NCBI RefSeq assembly: GCF_016863395.1
Contig: NZ_BOOU01000052.1
Location: forward strand, 62,001 to 126,000
DNA length: 64,000 nucleotides
Direction of reading: 5' to 3'
Source: Sphaerisporangium rufum
Lineage (GTDB): Bacteria; Actinomycetota; Actinomycetes; Streptosporangiales; Streptosporangiaceae
Shown in pieces: positions 42,213 to 51,010 of this stretch. The notes under the pieces were generated by a model that made no database searches, was not told the origin of the DNA, and was given only the letters and a program-made list of their open reading frames with translations. Numbering within the stretch: the stretch's first letter is position 1; the number at the start of each line of letters is the position of its first letter. The position numbers and the translations under genes are program-made.

Positions 42213-42956
42213 TCAGCGGGCGCGGGCGGCCCGGCGGCGGCGGGCGACGACGACGGCGGCACCGCCGGTGAGCACCAGCACCCCGCCCAGGCCCGCGTAC
42301 ATCGCGATCGGCGCGCCGGTGAACGGCAGGCCACCCTCGGCGCGGTACCGGCCCGGGCCGCCGAAGTCGCCACCGCCGTAGCCGTAGCCGTCCCGGCCAT
42401 AGGCGTCCCGGCCGTAGCCGCCGCCACCGCGCCGGTCGACCTCCCCGGTCTCGAACCAGACCTTGTGGCCGGACTCGACGATCACGAACGTCCGGTTCGG
42501 CTTGGTCAGCTCGGCGACGTTGCTGCGGCCCAGCGGCTCGCCGGCCGCGTCCCTGGCCAGGATGTAGTAGTGGTACCTGATCCGCGGCGCGAGGCCGCTG
42601 TCGAGGTAGCTCAATACCCGGCCGGGCACGGTGGCGATCAGGGTGAACGGCGAGGCGGCGCGGTAGATGTCGTAGGAGTCGGTGCCGGGCGGGCCGGGCG
42701 TCCATTCCAGGTTCGCCGTCGTCGTCGCCTCGCCATCGTCGTCGTCGGCGACCGAGGCCGCCGTCCCACCGCCACCACCACCGGAGCTGGCGCTGAGGGT
42801 CATCACCACCGGCACCGGCACCGGCGGGTACGGCTGGACCGGGGCCCGCTCCGGCGCGCCGGCCGGCGGCACCGTGGCGGCGGCCGCGGCGCCGGTCAGC
42901 GCGGCGCCGCCGACGGCCGCCGCGAGGACGGCCGGAATCACGATCTTGACGTTCAT
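42213..42956 (-). CDS. LPxTG-anchored protein with fibronectin type III-like domain (2)
   Basis: 247 residues. Signal peptide, a PYPPVP motif like the one in the neighbouring protein, a Gly/Asp-rich segment, and a FnIII-like domain (NLEWTPGPPGTDSYDIYR and following strands), then a YGRDGYGYGG-type Gly/Tyr linker. The sorting signal is LPFTG with hydrophobic helix and RRRR tail. ATG 42956 starts the mature-looking signal peptide; the longer in-frame extension is not credible. It is 193 bp upstream of LPxTG gene 1. Confidence 0.9.
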   Translation of the reverse strand: MNVKIVIPAVLAAAVGGAALTGAAAAATVPPAGAPERAPVQPYPPVPVPVVMTLSASSGGGGGGTAASVADDDDGEATTTANLEWTPGPPGTDSYDIYRAASPFTLIATVPGRVLSYLDSGLAPRIRYHYYILARDAAGEPLGRSNVAELTKPNRTFVIVESGHKVWFETGEVDRRGGGGYGRDAYGRDGYGYGGGDFGGPGRYRAEGGLPFTGAPIAMYAGLGGVLVLTGGAAVVVARRRRAARAR

Positions 42957-43052
42957 TGTCCAAACCCCCGGTGACGTGACGCGGTCTCCGCGCCGGCCAC
43001 GGGTGAGGGCCGGCGGCTTATCCGCCAGGCCGTTGTACCGCAACCGGGGTTT

Positions 43053-43064
43053 GGAAGATCTTCC
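43053..43064. promoter_or_regulatory. Palindrome GGAAGATCTTCC
   Basis: Perfect 12-base palindrome 97 bp upstream of LPxTG gene 2, next to the shared 18-bp element; a possible operator. Confidence 0.4.
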
Positions 43065-43077
43065 GGCGGCGCCGACG

Positions 43078-43095
43078 TACCGAAAGATCACCGGC
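43078..43095 (-). promoter_or_regulatory. Shared 18-bp element upstream of LPxTG gene 2
   Basis: TACCGAAAGATCACCGGC on the plus strand, 122 bp from ATG 42956, almost the same distance as the copy before LPxTG gene 1. Confidence 0.55.
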
Positions 43096-43116
43096 GCTTG
43101 GCCGGAAGAAGGCCGA

Positions 43117-43152
43117 AGCCCCCGCCGCGGGACGGATCGCGCGGCGGGGGCT
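43117..43152 (-). terminator. Terminator after sugar-ABC ATPase gene
   Basis: Perfect 13-bp stem AGCCCCCGCCGCG / CGCGGCGGGGGCT with a 10-base loop, 21 bp after the stop. Confidence 0.75.
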
Positions 43153-43172
43153 CCGGGGGCCGGGAGCGCGGG

Positions 43173-44393
<1,221 letters not shown>

Positions 44394-44426
44394 GCCAGTC
44401 CTTCGTGGATCCGGATGCCACCGGGG

Positions 44427-44442
44427 ATGGATACGTTTTCAT
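44427..44442 (-). promoter_or_regulatory. LacI-type operator before ugpC
   Basis: ATGGATACGTTTTCAT, a 16-base near-palindrome around a central CG, 34 bp from ugpC ATG. It matches most positions of the operator at the lacI-like start. Confidence 0.6.
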
Positions 44443-44546
44443 GAATCTCAGCGGAACCGGACAAGTCTGTCAAGTGCTGGCGGAATATTGCCTTCTCACC
44501 AGCGGTAGATCTGCGAGACCCGCGTGGACTTCCGGTGGAATCCATG

Positions 44547-44562
44547 ATGGAATCGTTTCCAT
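44547..44562 (+). promoter_or_regulatory. LacI-type operator overlapping the regulator start
   Basis: ATGGAA-TCGT-TTCCAT, perfect 6-bp arms with a central CG. It overlaps the first two bases of the regulator start codon, so binding would block its own expression. Confidence 0.6.
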
Positions 44563-45556
44563 GAAGGCGAGCGAGCAGCGGCGCGTCACCGTGAAGGACG
44601 TGGCGGAGGCGGCGGGCGTCGGGGTGGCCACCGTCTCCCGGGTGCTCACCGGCACCGGGTCGGCCAGTGCGGCCACCCGCGAGCGGGTGCTGGCCGCCGC
44701 CGCGCGGCTGGACTACCGGCCGAGCGCACTCGGGCGCAACCTGCGCCGGCGGCACACCGGCGGCATCGGGCTGCTGGTGCCCGACATCACCGACACCTTC
44801 TACGCCCGGCTGGCGGACGGCGTGCTGGCCTGCGCGAAGTCCGCCGGCGAGCCGGTGATCCTCGGGACCACCGGGGACGACCCGGAGCGGGAGGCGGAGC
44901 TGATCGGCTCGCTGCTCGAAGAGAGCGTGGAGCGGGTGATCGCGGTCCCGTGCGGGGACGGCGAGATGTGGGGGCCGGCCTTCCGCGCCGGGCTCGGGGT
45001 GGTGTTCGCCGAGCGGGAGGTGCCCGGGCGGAACCTGCCCTCGGTGCGGGCCGACGACCGCGCGGGAGTGCGCACGGCGGTCGAGTACCTGGCCGGGCTC
45101 GGCCACCGGCGCATCGCGCTGCTGGCCCGGCACGGGCAGGAGCAGCGGGTCCGCGCCTTCCGCGAGGCGCTGGCCGAGCTGGGCGTGCCGGTGGACGAGG
45201 AGCTGATCGTGCTGGCCCGCGGCACCCGCGACTCGGCGTACGCCGCGGCGGCCGGGCTGCTCCAGCGCCGGCCGGACGTCACCGCCGTGCTGGCCGGCGG
45301 CAACATGCTCGGCGAGGCCACCGTGCTGGCCGCCCGCGAGCTGGTGATCCGGATCCCCCGGGACGTCTCGCTGGTGATGTTCGACGACGTGCCGTGGGCC
45401 GAGCTGTGCTCGCCGCCGCTCACGGTGATCTCCCAGCCCGCCCACGACATCGGCTACCGCGCCGCCGAGCTGGTGCTGCGCGAGCGCGGCCGGCCGCGCA
45501 CGGTCACGCTGCCCACCGAACTCATCGTGCGCGCCAGCTGCGGGCCGCGCCGCTGA
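44561..45556 (+). CDS. LacI family transcriptional regulator
   Basis: 331 residues from ATG 44561. The helix-turn-helix VTVKDVAEAAGVGVATVSRVLTG and hinge are clear, followed by a periplasmic-binding-type ligand domain (GIGLLVPDITDTFYA, GHRRIALLA, SLVMFDDVPWAELCSPPLT). The divergent ugpC and two matching operators suggest it represses both itself and the sugar ATPase. The frame is open upstream to 44405 but that extension crosses the operators. Inducer unknown. Confidence 0.92.
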   Translation: MKASEQRRVTVKDVAEAAGVGVATVSRVLTGTGSASAATRERVLAAAARLDYRPSALGRNLRRRHTGGIGLLVPDITDTFYARLADGVLACAKSAGEPVILGTTGDDPEREAELIGSLLEESVERVIAVPCGDGEMWGPAFRAGLGVVFAEREVPGRNLPSVRADDRAGVRTAVEYLAGLGHRRIALLARHGQEQRVRAFREALAELGVPVDEELIVLARGTRDSAYAAAAGLLQRRPDVTAVLAGGNMLGEATVLAARELVIRIPRDVSLVMFDDVPWAELCSPPLTVISQPAHDIGYRAAELVLRERGRPRTVTLPTELIVRASCGPRR

Positions 45557-45641
45557 TCGGCAGGCCGCACCGCCGAGCCGAGCGGCTGGCCCGCCGGTCG
45601 GCGGGCTCGCCCCCGGACCGGCCTGCCGGCCGCCACCTCGC

Positions 45642-45688
45642 CGGCACTCGCCTTTCCACCTCGCGCGGCACTCGCCTTTCCACCTCGC
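45642..45688. repeat. Direct repeat, 23 bp twice with 24-bp period
   Basis: Two identical 23-bp copies at 45642-45664 and 45666-45688, with partial copies on each side, in the 165-bp gap between the convergent LacI and glutathione peroxidase genes. No hairpin of note here. Confidence 0.75.
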
Positions 45689-45721
45689 CCGGCACCCTGG
45701 CCGGCGGGGATGCGGGCCCGG

Positions 45722-46210
45722 TCAGGCCACCGCCTTCTCGATGGCCTCGGTCACGGCCGGGTCCTCCGGCTCGGTGCGCGGGCGGAACCGCGCGACGACC
45801 TCACCGTCCCGGCCGATGAGGAACTTCTCGAAGTTCCACTGCACGTCCCCGGCCTCGCCCTCGGCGTCCGGCACCGCGGTCAGCTCCTGGTAGAGCGGAT
45901 GGCGACCGGCGCCGTTCACCTCCGCCTTCTCCAGCAGCGGGAAGTCCACCCCGTAGGTCGCCGCGCAGAACTGCTGGATCTGTTCGGCCGACCCGGGCTC
46001 CTGTCCCGCGAACTGGTTGCACGGCACGCCGACCACGGTGAACCCGCGCTCGCCGTAGCGTTCCTGCAGCCGGACCAGACCGGCGTACTGCGGGGTGAGC
46101 CCGCACCGGGAGGCGACGTTGACCACCAGGACGGCCCGGTCGCCGGCCAACTCGCCGAGGGTGGCCGACTCGCCGGACAGGGTGCGCAGCTGAATTTCGC
46201 GAAGACTCAT
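45722..46210 (-). CDS. Glutathione peroxidase-family thiol peroxidase
   Basis: 162 residues. Peroxidatic Cys in NVASRCGLTPQY, the Gln of GVPCNQFAGQEPG and the Trp-Asn of VQWNFEKFLIG complete the catalytic site. A second Cys in the GVPCNQF loop is typical of family members. Actinobacterial members usually use thioredoxin or mycothiol rather than glutathione (family knowledge). ATG 46210 is preceded by a leaderless promoter. Confidence 0.93.
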   Translation of the reverse strand: MSLREIQLRTLSGESATLGELAGDRAVLVVNVASRCGLTPQYAGLVRLQERYGERGFTVVGVPCNQFAGQEPGSAEQIQQFCAATYGVDFPLLEKAEVNGAGRHPLYQELTAVPDAEGEAGDVQWNFEKFLIGRDGEVVARFRPRTEPEDPAVTEAIEKAVA

Positions 46211-46621
46211 GAAGACACCCTAACCAGGCATCATCCGGCACCGCCCGTCCGGCCAGTTTGTGCGTTTCGCCACAAATGCGGAGGTGGTTGCCGGTCGGTC
46301 GTCAAATCTCCGGCATCTCCGGTCCGGCCGCACCTCAAGGCGCACCCGGGGCGGGTCGGCCCGGGGTCGCGAAACGGGAGAGATGTAACAGCCGACCGGT
46401 AAACACCTGTCCGAGGCGTGTCGCGGTAGGCCGGAGCGGCCCCCACCGGCCACTAGAAACCGCCCTAGAGCACGTCGCGGCGCCGTCCGGAGGACCCTCG
46501 GGTCCCGAACAGAATCCGGTACGGCCACGCGGACCTCCCGCGCCCGAGCCACGGGCGCGGAAGTGCGGCGGCCGCCCTCGGGCGGCCGCGTTCCGCACGC
46601 GGCCCGAAGAATAGGACCGAT
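46211..46621. other. 411-bp divergent leader region before the transglycosylase gene
   Basis: It holds GC hairpins: GGACCC-TC-GGGTCC near 46492-46505, and a strong 10-bp stem at 46568-46577 / 46580-46589 with outer pairing GTGCGG/CCGCAC, ending 24 bases before the start codon. A long structured leader before a cell-wall hydrolase gene is where actinobacterial riboswitches occur, but I could not match a known class. The left end carries the peroxidase promoter. Confidence 0.45.
46217..46222 (-). promoter_or_regulatory. -10 hexamer TAGGGT, leaderless promoter for glutathione peroxidase
   Basis: On the minus strand TAGGGT ends six bases before ATG 46210. Confidence 0.55.
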
Positions 46622-47731
46622 TTGGACAGTAACCGCGCTTTTCGTGGCGCAGTCGCGGCCCTGATCGCCTCGGTCGCCCTCAACGGGACGGCCGAGGCGG
46701 CCGAGGCCATCAACGGGTCGGAGGCCACGGCCGACGCCCGCAGCACCGGCCTCGCGCGCCCGGCGGACCGGCGGACCGGTCCGGTGGGGACGATCGTGAA
46801 CGGAGCGGCCGCCGGTCTGACGGCCACCGTGGCCGGCACTACCGCCGGCACGACCGCCGGCACCACCATGCGTACCGCCCGGACCCGCGCGTCCGCGCGC
46901 CGGCAGCGGCGGGGCGCGATCCGCCCGCCCGCCGGACCGGCGGTCCCGCACCGCACCGTTCGCCCGGCGCGGACCGCCGGGTTGATCGGCCTGGCCGGTT
47001 CGCTACCACCGGCCCAGGCCGGGGAGCCGGAAGCGCCGCGCGCGCCGCGGCGCACCGGGGCCCGCCATCTCACCGCGCACCGTGTCACCGCGCACCGCGC
47101 GGCGCGCGGCACCCGGACCGGGCGCACCGCCCGCCGGGCGGAGGGCCTCGCCTCGAGCCGGGCCGGCCGGACGGCCCGTACCGCGGCCCGCTCGGCCAAG
47201 GCCCACACGGCGGCCCGCACGGCCAACGCCCACACGGTCGAGGCCCACACGGCCAAGGCACGCACGGCGGCCCGCAAGGCCGAGGCGCGCACGGCCGTCC
47301 GCCGGGCCGGCTCGGCCGGCGCCGTCCGGGCGAGGGGGGCGTCCGCGCTGCGCGGCGCCCGGGTGCACCTGCGGGTCTGGCGGACCTCCGCCCGGCCCAC
47401 GGTGCGCACCTGGCTGCCGACCACTCCGAAAGGCAGGAACAAGGCGATCGCGTATCGCCTGGTCACCCAGCGATCCTGGCCGGTGCACCAGTTCCGCTGC
47501 CTGGACAGCCTGTGGACCAGGGAGAGCAACTGGAACCACCGGGCGCAGAACCCGTCCTCCGGCGCCTACGGCATCCCGCAGGCGCTGCCCGGACGCAAGA
47601 TGACCGGCATCGGCCATGACTGGCGGGTCAACCCCGCGACCCAGATCCGCTGGGGGCTCAAGTACATCAAGGTCCGCTACGGTTCGCCGTGCGGCGCCTG
47701 GGGCCATTTCCGGTCGCACAACTGGTACTGA
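46622..47731 (+). CDS. Secreted lytic transglycosylase-like protein with basic low-complexity middle
   Basis: 369 residues. A signal peptide (cleavage near AEA) is followed by about 200 residues of Ala/Arg/Thr/His-rich low-complexity sequence, including runs such as HTAARTANAHTVEAHTAKAR, strongly basic overall. The C-terminal 100 residues are a transglycosylase-SLT-like domain: FRCLDSLWTRESNWNHRAQNPSSGAYGIPQALPG, with the catalytic Glu in ESNW and the family Gly-Ile-Pro-Gln motif, ending in a Cys-stapled tail. It should cut peptidoglycan glycan strands. The start is a TTG with AGGA six bases upstream; confidence in that exact start is moderate. Confidence 0.85.
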   Translation: MDSNRAFRGAVAALIASVALNGTAEAAEAINGSEATADARSTGLARPADRRTGPVGTIVNGAAAGLTATVAGTTAGTTAGTTMRTARTRASARRQRRGAIRPPAGPAVPHRTVRPARTAGLIGLAGSLPPAQAGEPEAPRAPRRTGARHLTAHRVTAHRAARGTRTGRTARRAEGLASSRAGRTARTAARSAKAHTAARTANAHTVEAHTAKARTAARKAEARTAVRRAGSAGAVRARGASALRGARVHLRVWRTSARPTVRTWLPTTPKGRNKAIAYRLVTQRSWPVHQFRCLDSLWTRESNWNHRAQNPSSGAYGIPQALPGRKMTGIGHDWRVNPATQIRWGLKYIKVRYGSPCGAWGHFRSHNWY

Positions 47732-47763
47732 CCCGGCGGACCGCGCCGGCCCGGCCGGCGGCG

Positions 47764-47820
47764 GGAGTGCCCAGGGGAAGGGCGCACTCCGGCGCCCGGG
47801 GGACATCACCCCCGGGCGCC
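47764..47820. terminator. Two consecutive terminator hairpins between convergent genes
   Basis: Hairpin 1 is GGAGTGC/GCACTCC (47764-47790). Hairpin 2 is a perfect 12-bp stem GGCGCCCGGGGG / CCCCCGGGCGCC (47791-47820), whose loop contains the TetR stop codon. Confidence 0.75.
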
Positions 47821-48474
47821 TCCGCGTTCGGCGCCGCGGGCGGCGCACGTCCCGGCCAGCCGCACCTCGATCGCCTTGATCATCATGTCCAGGCCGAACT
47901 CGAAGGCCTTCTCGTGGTCGACCTCCTCCAGCAGCGGCGCCAGCTCGGCGACCTGGGGGAACAGCGTGGGGTCCGCGGCCGCCGGATGGACGTCGGCGCG
48001 CTGCGGCGGCGCGAACGACGGTGCCACCCCCACCTCGCGCAGCAGCGAGCCGACGATGTAGGCGATGAACGTCCGCAGGATCTGCACCGCCTCGGCGCCG
48101 CCGAACCCGGCCTCGCGCAGCGTCGCCAGCGCGCGTTCGACCGGCGGCAGCCCGGCCGGCGAGCGGAGCTGGCGCGACACCACGAGCATGGTGGAGCGGG
48201 GATAGTGGTGGGCGATCTGCCGGAAGGCCCGGGCCTGGATGCGCACCCGCTCGGTCCATTCGGCCGCCGGGTCGTCGGTGAAGGCGATCTGCGACAGCAC
48301 GCCCTCGGCCACCGCGTCCAGCAGCGCCGCCTTGCTCGGTACATGGTTGTACAGGGACATCACCCCGACCCCGAGGTCGGCGGCGATCCGCCGCATGGAG
48401 ATCGCGTCGGCGCCCTCGCGTTCGATCAGCTCGATGGCGGCGGCGACGATGCGGGCGCGGGTCAGAGGCGGCAT
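47806..48474 (-). CDS. TetR family regulator
   Basis: 222 residues. N-terminal helix-turn-helix ISMRRIAADLGVGVMSLYNHVPSKAALLDAV is a typical TetR recognition unit; the C-terminal helices resemble the tetracycline-repressor ligand domain. ATG 48474 is divergent from the diiron oxidase-like gene, and two TetR-type boxes lie between the two genes. The likely target is that neighbour and itself. Ligand unknown. Confidence 0.91.
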   Translation of the reverse strand: MPPLTRARIVAAAIELIEREGADAISMRRIAADLGVGVMSLYNHVPSKAALLDAVAEGVLSQIAFTDDPAAEWTERVRIQARAFRQIAHHYPRSTMLVVSRQLRSPAGLPPVERALATLREAGFGGAEAVQILRTFIAYIVGSLLREVGVAPSFAPPQRADVHPAAADPTLFPQVAELAPLLEEVDHEKAFEFGLDMMIKAIEVRLAGTCAARGAERGGARG

Positions 48475-48503
48475 GCGGTCATTCTCTCCTGGCCGGTTGA
48501 CGT

Positions 48504-48549
48504 ACGTACAGTGTACGTGTCACTCTCCAAAGGTACGTACGGTGTACGC
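48504..48549. promoter_or_regulatory. Paired TetR operator boxes
   Basis: Box 1 ACGTAC-AGT-GTACGT (48504-48518) is a perfect palindrome with a 3-base centre; box 2 ACGTAC-GGT-GTACGC (48535-48549) matches but for the last base. They start 31 bp apart, three helical turns, in the 94-bp divergent region. Confidence 0.7.
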
Positions 48550-48568
48550 CCCCCTGCTGGAGGCCCAC

Positions 48569-49684
48569 ATGTCGACCCACGAGCTCTATACGATCCCCGC
48601 CGAGCTATCCACCTGGGATGTGGACATGGCGGGATCCGCACGGTTCACCTGGGAGTACGACGAGGGCCGCGACCGGATGCTCGCGCTGTACCAGAAGGGT
48701 AAGGACAAGCAGTGGGACTCGGTCAAGCGCATCGACTGGGGCCTGGAGGTGGACCCCTACGACGTGCTCGGCATCCCCGACCAGTCGATCGCCATCTATG
48801 ACACCCCGCTGTGGCACCGGATGGACGAGCAGCGCCGCAAGGAGGTCCGCCGGCACGGCGCCGCCTGGCAGTTCTCCCAGTTCCTGCACGGCGAGCAGGG
48901 CGCGATGATCTGCTCGGCCCGGATCGTCGAGTCGGTCCCCGACCTGGACTCCAAGTTCTACGCGGCCACCCAGACGATGGACGAGGCCCGGCACGCCGAG
49001 ACCTACGCGCGCTTCCTGCAGGAGAAGGTCGGCATCGCCTACCCGATCAACCGGTACCTGAAGTCCCTGCTGGACGACACCCTCAGCGACTCGCGCTGGG
49101 ACATGCCCTACCTGGGAATGCAGGTGCTGATCGAGGGCCTGGCGCTGGCGGCGTTCGGCGTGCTGCGCGACATCACCACCAAGCCGCTGCCCAAGCAGAT
49201 CCTCGCCTACGTGATGCAGGACGAGGCCCGGCACGTCGCCTTCGGCCGGATGGCGCTGCGCGACTACTACCAGAACCTCACCGACGCCGAGCGGCGCGAG
49301 CGCGAGGACTTCGTCATCGAGGGCTGCTACCTCATGCGCGACCGGCTGCGCGGCATCGAGCAGTGGGAGGCCCAGGGGCTGTCCAAGCAGGAGGTCAAGG
49401 AGGCCACCGAGGCGGTCGACCGCTCGGAGTACCTGCGGCTGTTCCGCTCGCTGCTGTTCAGCCGGATCGTGCCGTGCGTCAAGGACATCGGCCTGTGGAG
49501 CGAGCGCCTGCAGAAGGCCTACGCCGACATGGGCGTGCTGGAGATGGCCGGGCAGAACCTCGACGCGCTGATGCGGCAGGACGAGGAGATCGCCGAGAAG
49601 CTGGACACCCGGCGGTTCGCCGCCGAGGAGGCCGAACGGGCCGAGGAGGTCGCCTCGACCGTCGACCTCGGCCGAGACGCCTGA
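48569..49684 (+). CDS. Ferritin-like diiron oxidase (R2-like)
   Basis: 371 residues, mostly helical. Two DEARH motifs (MDEARHAE and QDEARHVAFG) supply Glu-x-x-His metal ligands, with further Glu in HGEQGAM and LIEGLAL, the four-helix diiron pattern of R2-like oxidases. It is not a normal ribonucleotide reductase subunit in this context, since no large subunit is nearby. Possible roles include N- or C-oxidation of a small molecule or lipid. ATG 48569 has GGAGG seven bases upstream and faces the TetR gene across paired operators, so it is probably repressed until a ligand appears. Confidence 0.88.
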   Translation: MSTHELYTIPAELSTWDVDMAGSARFTWEYDEGRDRMLALYQKGKDKQWDSVKRIDWGLEVDPYDVLGIPDQSIAIYDTPLWHRMDEQRRKEVRRHGAAWQFSQFLHGEQGAMICSARIVESVPDLDSKFYAATQTMDEARHAETYARFLQEKVGIAYPINRYLKSLLDDTLSDSRWDMPYLGMQVLIEGLALAAFGVLRDITTKPLPKQILAYVMQDEARHVAFGRMALRDYYQNLTDAERREREDFVIEGCYLMRDRLRGIEQWEAQGLSKQEVKEATEAVDRSEYLRLFRSLLFSRIVPCVKDIGLWSERLQKAYADMGVLEMAGQNLDALMRQDEEIAEKLDTRRFAAEEAERAEEVASTVDLGRDA

Positions 49685-49744
49685 CCGCGTCCGGTCCCCC
49701 CGGCGGGCGCCAACCCGGCTTCCCGCCAGGGAATATCGCTGATT

Positions 49745-49750
49745 TAGCCT
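49745..49750 (+). promoter_or_regulatory. -10 hexamer TAGCCT, leaderless promoter
   Basis: TAGCCT ends six bases before ATG 49757. Confidence 0.55.
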
Positions 49751-49756
49751 CGCCTC

Positions 49757-50098
49757 ATGGACACCGACGGGAGGGAACCGGATCCCCGGTTCACCCTGGC
49801 CAACGAACGCACCTTCCTGACCTGGCTCAGCACCTCGCTCGCGCTCAGCGCGGGCGGCGTCGCGATGGCCGCGGTCCCGCGCGGCATCTTCGAGCCCTGG
49901 GTGCGCACCCTGCTGGCCGTGGTGCTGGTGCTGCTGTCGGCGCTGGCCGCCGCGCTCTCCTACCCGCGCTGGCGGGAGGTGCAGCGCGCCCTGCGCCGCG
50001 AGGCGCCGATCCCGCCGCTCGCGCTGGCCCCGCTGTTCGGGTACGGCGTCGCGCTGGTCGCCGTGCTGGCCCTGGTCGCCATCCTGCTGGCCGGCTGA
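49757..50098 (+). CDS. DUF202/YidH family membrane protein (1)
   Basis: 113 residues with three helices. The DUF202 core ANERTFLTWLSTSLALSAGGVA is at the N-terminus. Family function is unknown. It is followed four bases later by a second DUF202 gene, so the pair may form one membrane complex. Confidence 0.87.
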   Translation: MDTDGREPDPRFTLANERTFLTWLSTSLALSAGGVAMAAVPRGIFEPWVRTLLAVVLVLLSALAAALSYPRWREVQRALRREAPIPPLALAPLFGYGVALVAVLALVAILLAG

Positions 50099-50102
50099 CC
50101 GG

Positions 50103-50459
50103 ATGGCCGGGCAGGACGGCGTGGCCGGGACGGGCGGCGAGCCCGGGGAACGGCCAGGGCTGCACAACGAGCGCACGCTGCTGGCCTGGATCCGCACCGC
50201 CACCGCGCTGGCCGCCGGCGGGCTGGGCGCCGCCGGGATCGCCGGGCGGATGTCCGGGGACGGCCGGGCGGCCGTCCCGTTCGTCATCGCCGCGCTGTGC
50301 GGCGCGATCCTGCTGGCCCGCAGCCGGCTGCGCCACCGGCGGGCCGAAGGGGCGCTGCGGGCGGGCCGGCCGCTGGACGACCACGTCGACGCCCTGATCG
50401 CCTGGCTCGGCGTGCTCGCCGTCTCAGCCGGCGCCCTGGTCTTCGCCGCCACCGCCTGA
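50103..50459 (+). CDS. DUF202 family membrane protein (2)
   Basis: 118 residues, three helices. The family signature HNERTLLAWIRTATALAAGGLG is clear after a short Gly-rich N-tail. It lies in tandem with the previous DUF202 gene. ATG 50103 is close to the preceding stop and has no strong ribosome site. Function unknown. Confidence 0.86.
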   Translation: MAGQDGVAGTGGEPGERPGLHNERTLLAWIRTATALAAGGLGAAGIAGRMSGDGRAAVPFVIAALCGAILLARSRLRHRRAEGALRAGRPLDDHVDALIAWLGVLAVSAGALVFAATA

Positions 50460-50461
50460 GG

Positions 50462-50481
50462 CCGACCGCCCGGGCGGTCGG
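50462..50481. terminator. Palindromic terminator between convergent genes
   Basis: CCGACCGCCC-GGGCGGTCGG, a perfect 20-base palindrome in the 27-bp gap between the DUF202 and lipoprotein stops. Confidence 0.55.
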
Positions 50482-50486
50482 TCAGC

Positions 50487-50852
50487 TCAGGTGCACTCCT
50501 TGGCGATCGCGGTGACCGCCTCGGTCATGTCCTGCGCCGCCTGCTGCCCCGCCTTCACCGCGTCCTCGGCGTTCTTTACGTCCAGCGACTCCCAGCCATT
50601 GGCGAGCTTGGTCAGCGCCTCGTTGAGCGAGGTGTCGCCGACCTCCTTGCCGACATCCTTGAGCTTGGCCGCGCCGTCGTTCAGGGCCTTCTCGAGCGCC
50701 TTCGGGTCGTCCAGCGTCTGGGTGATCTTGGTGCCGGTCTCGCTGATCGCGTTGTTGGCCTCGATGCAGGCCTGCGCCTTGTCGGCGGTACTGCAGCCGG
50801 TCAGGGAGATGAGGCCGAGCACGCCGGCCGCGGCCAGAGGGAGAAATCGCAT
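50487..50852 (-). CDS. Small putative lipoprotein
   Basis: 121 residues. A clear lipobox LTGC (Cys near residue 20) ends the signal peptide; the mature part is helical with two further Cys and a regular spacing of Lys/Ala, resembling small helical-bundle lipoproteins. Function unknown. ATG 50852 follows a leaderless promoter. Confidence 0.85.
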   Translation of the reverse strand: MRFLPLAAAGVLGLISLTGCSTADKAQACIEANNAISETGTKITQTLDDPKALEKALNDGAAKLKDVGKEVGDTSLNEALTKLANGWESLDVKNAEDAVKAGQQAAQDMTEAVTAIAKECT

Positions 50853-50858
50853 GCCCAG

Positions 50859-50864
50859 ACCCTA
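50859..50864 (-). promoter_or_regulatory. -10 hexamer TAGGGT, leaderless promoter
   Basis: On the minus strand TAGGGT ends six bases before ATG 50852. Confidence 0.55.
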
Positions 50865-51010
50865 GCCAAGATTTTCCGCTCCCGGTCCCGGCCAAGGTCT
50901 CGGCCCAGATTCCTGTCCAGGTCCAGGTCCCGGTCCCGGCGCGGGCATCCGCGCCCGTCCCCCACCCGCGGCCCTCGCGTCCGCGGCCGGCCGCCGCGGG
51001 GCGCCGGCGG

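Noticed and set aside
45642-45688. CRISPR array
   Set aside because: Only two copies with a one-base spacer, and no cas genes.
46211-46621. Confident ydaO (c-di-AMP) riboswitch call
   Set aside because: The expected conserved core segments were not found by eye; only the context and hairpins fit, so it is left as an open leader.
48569-49684. Class Ib/Ia ribonucleotide reductase small subunit
   Set aside because: No large subunit or nrd genes nearby and the context is a TetR-controlled single gene; called R2-like only.
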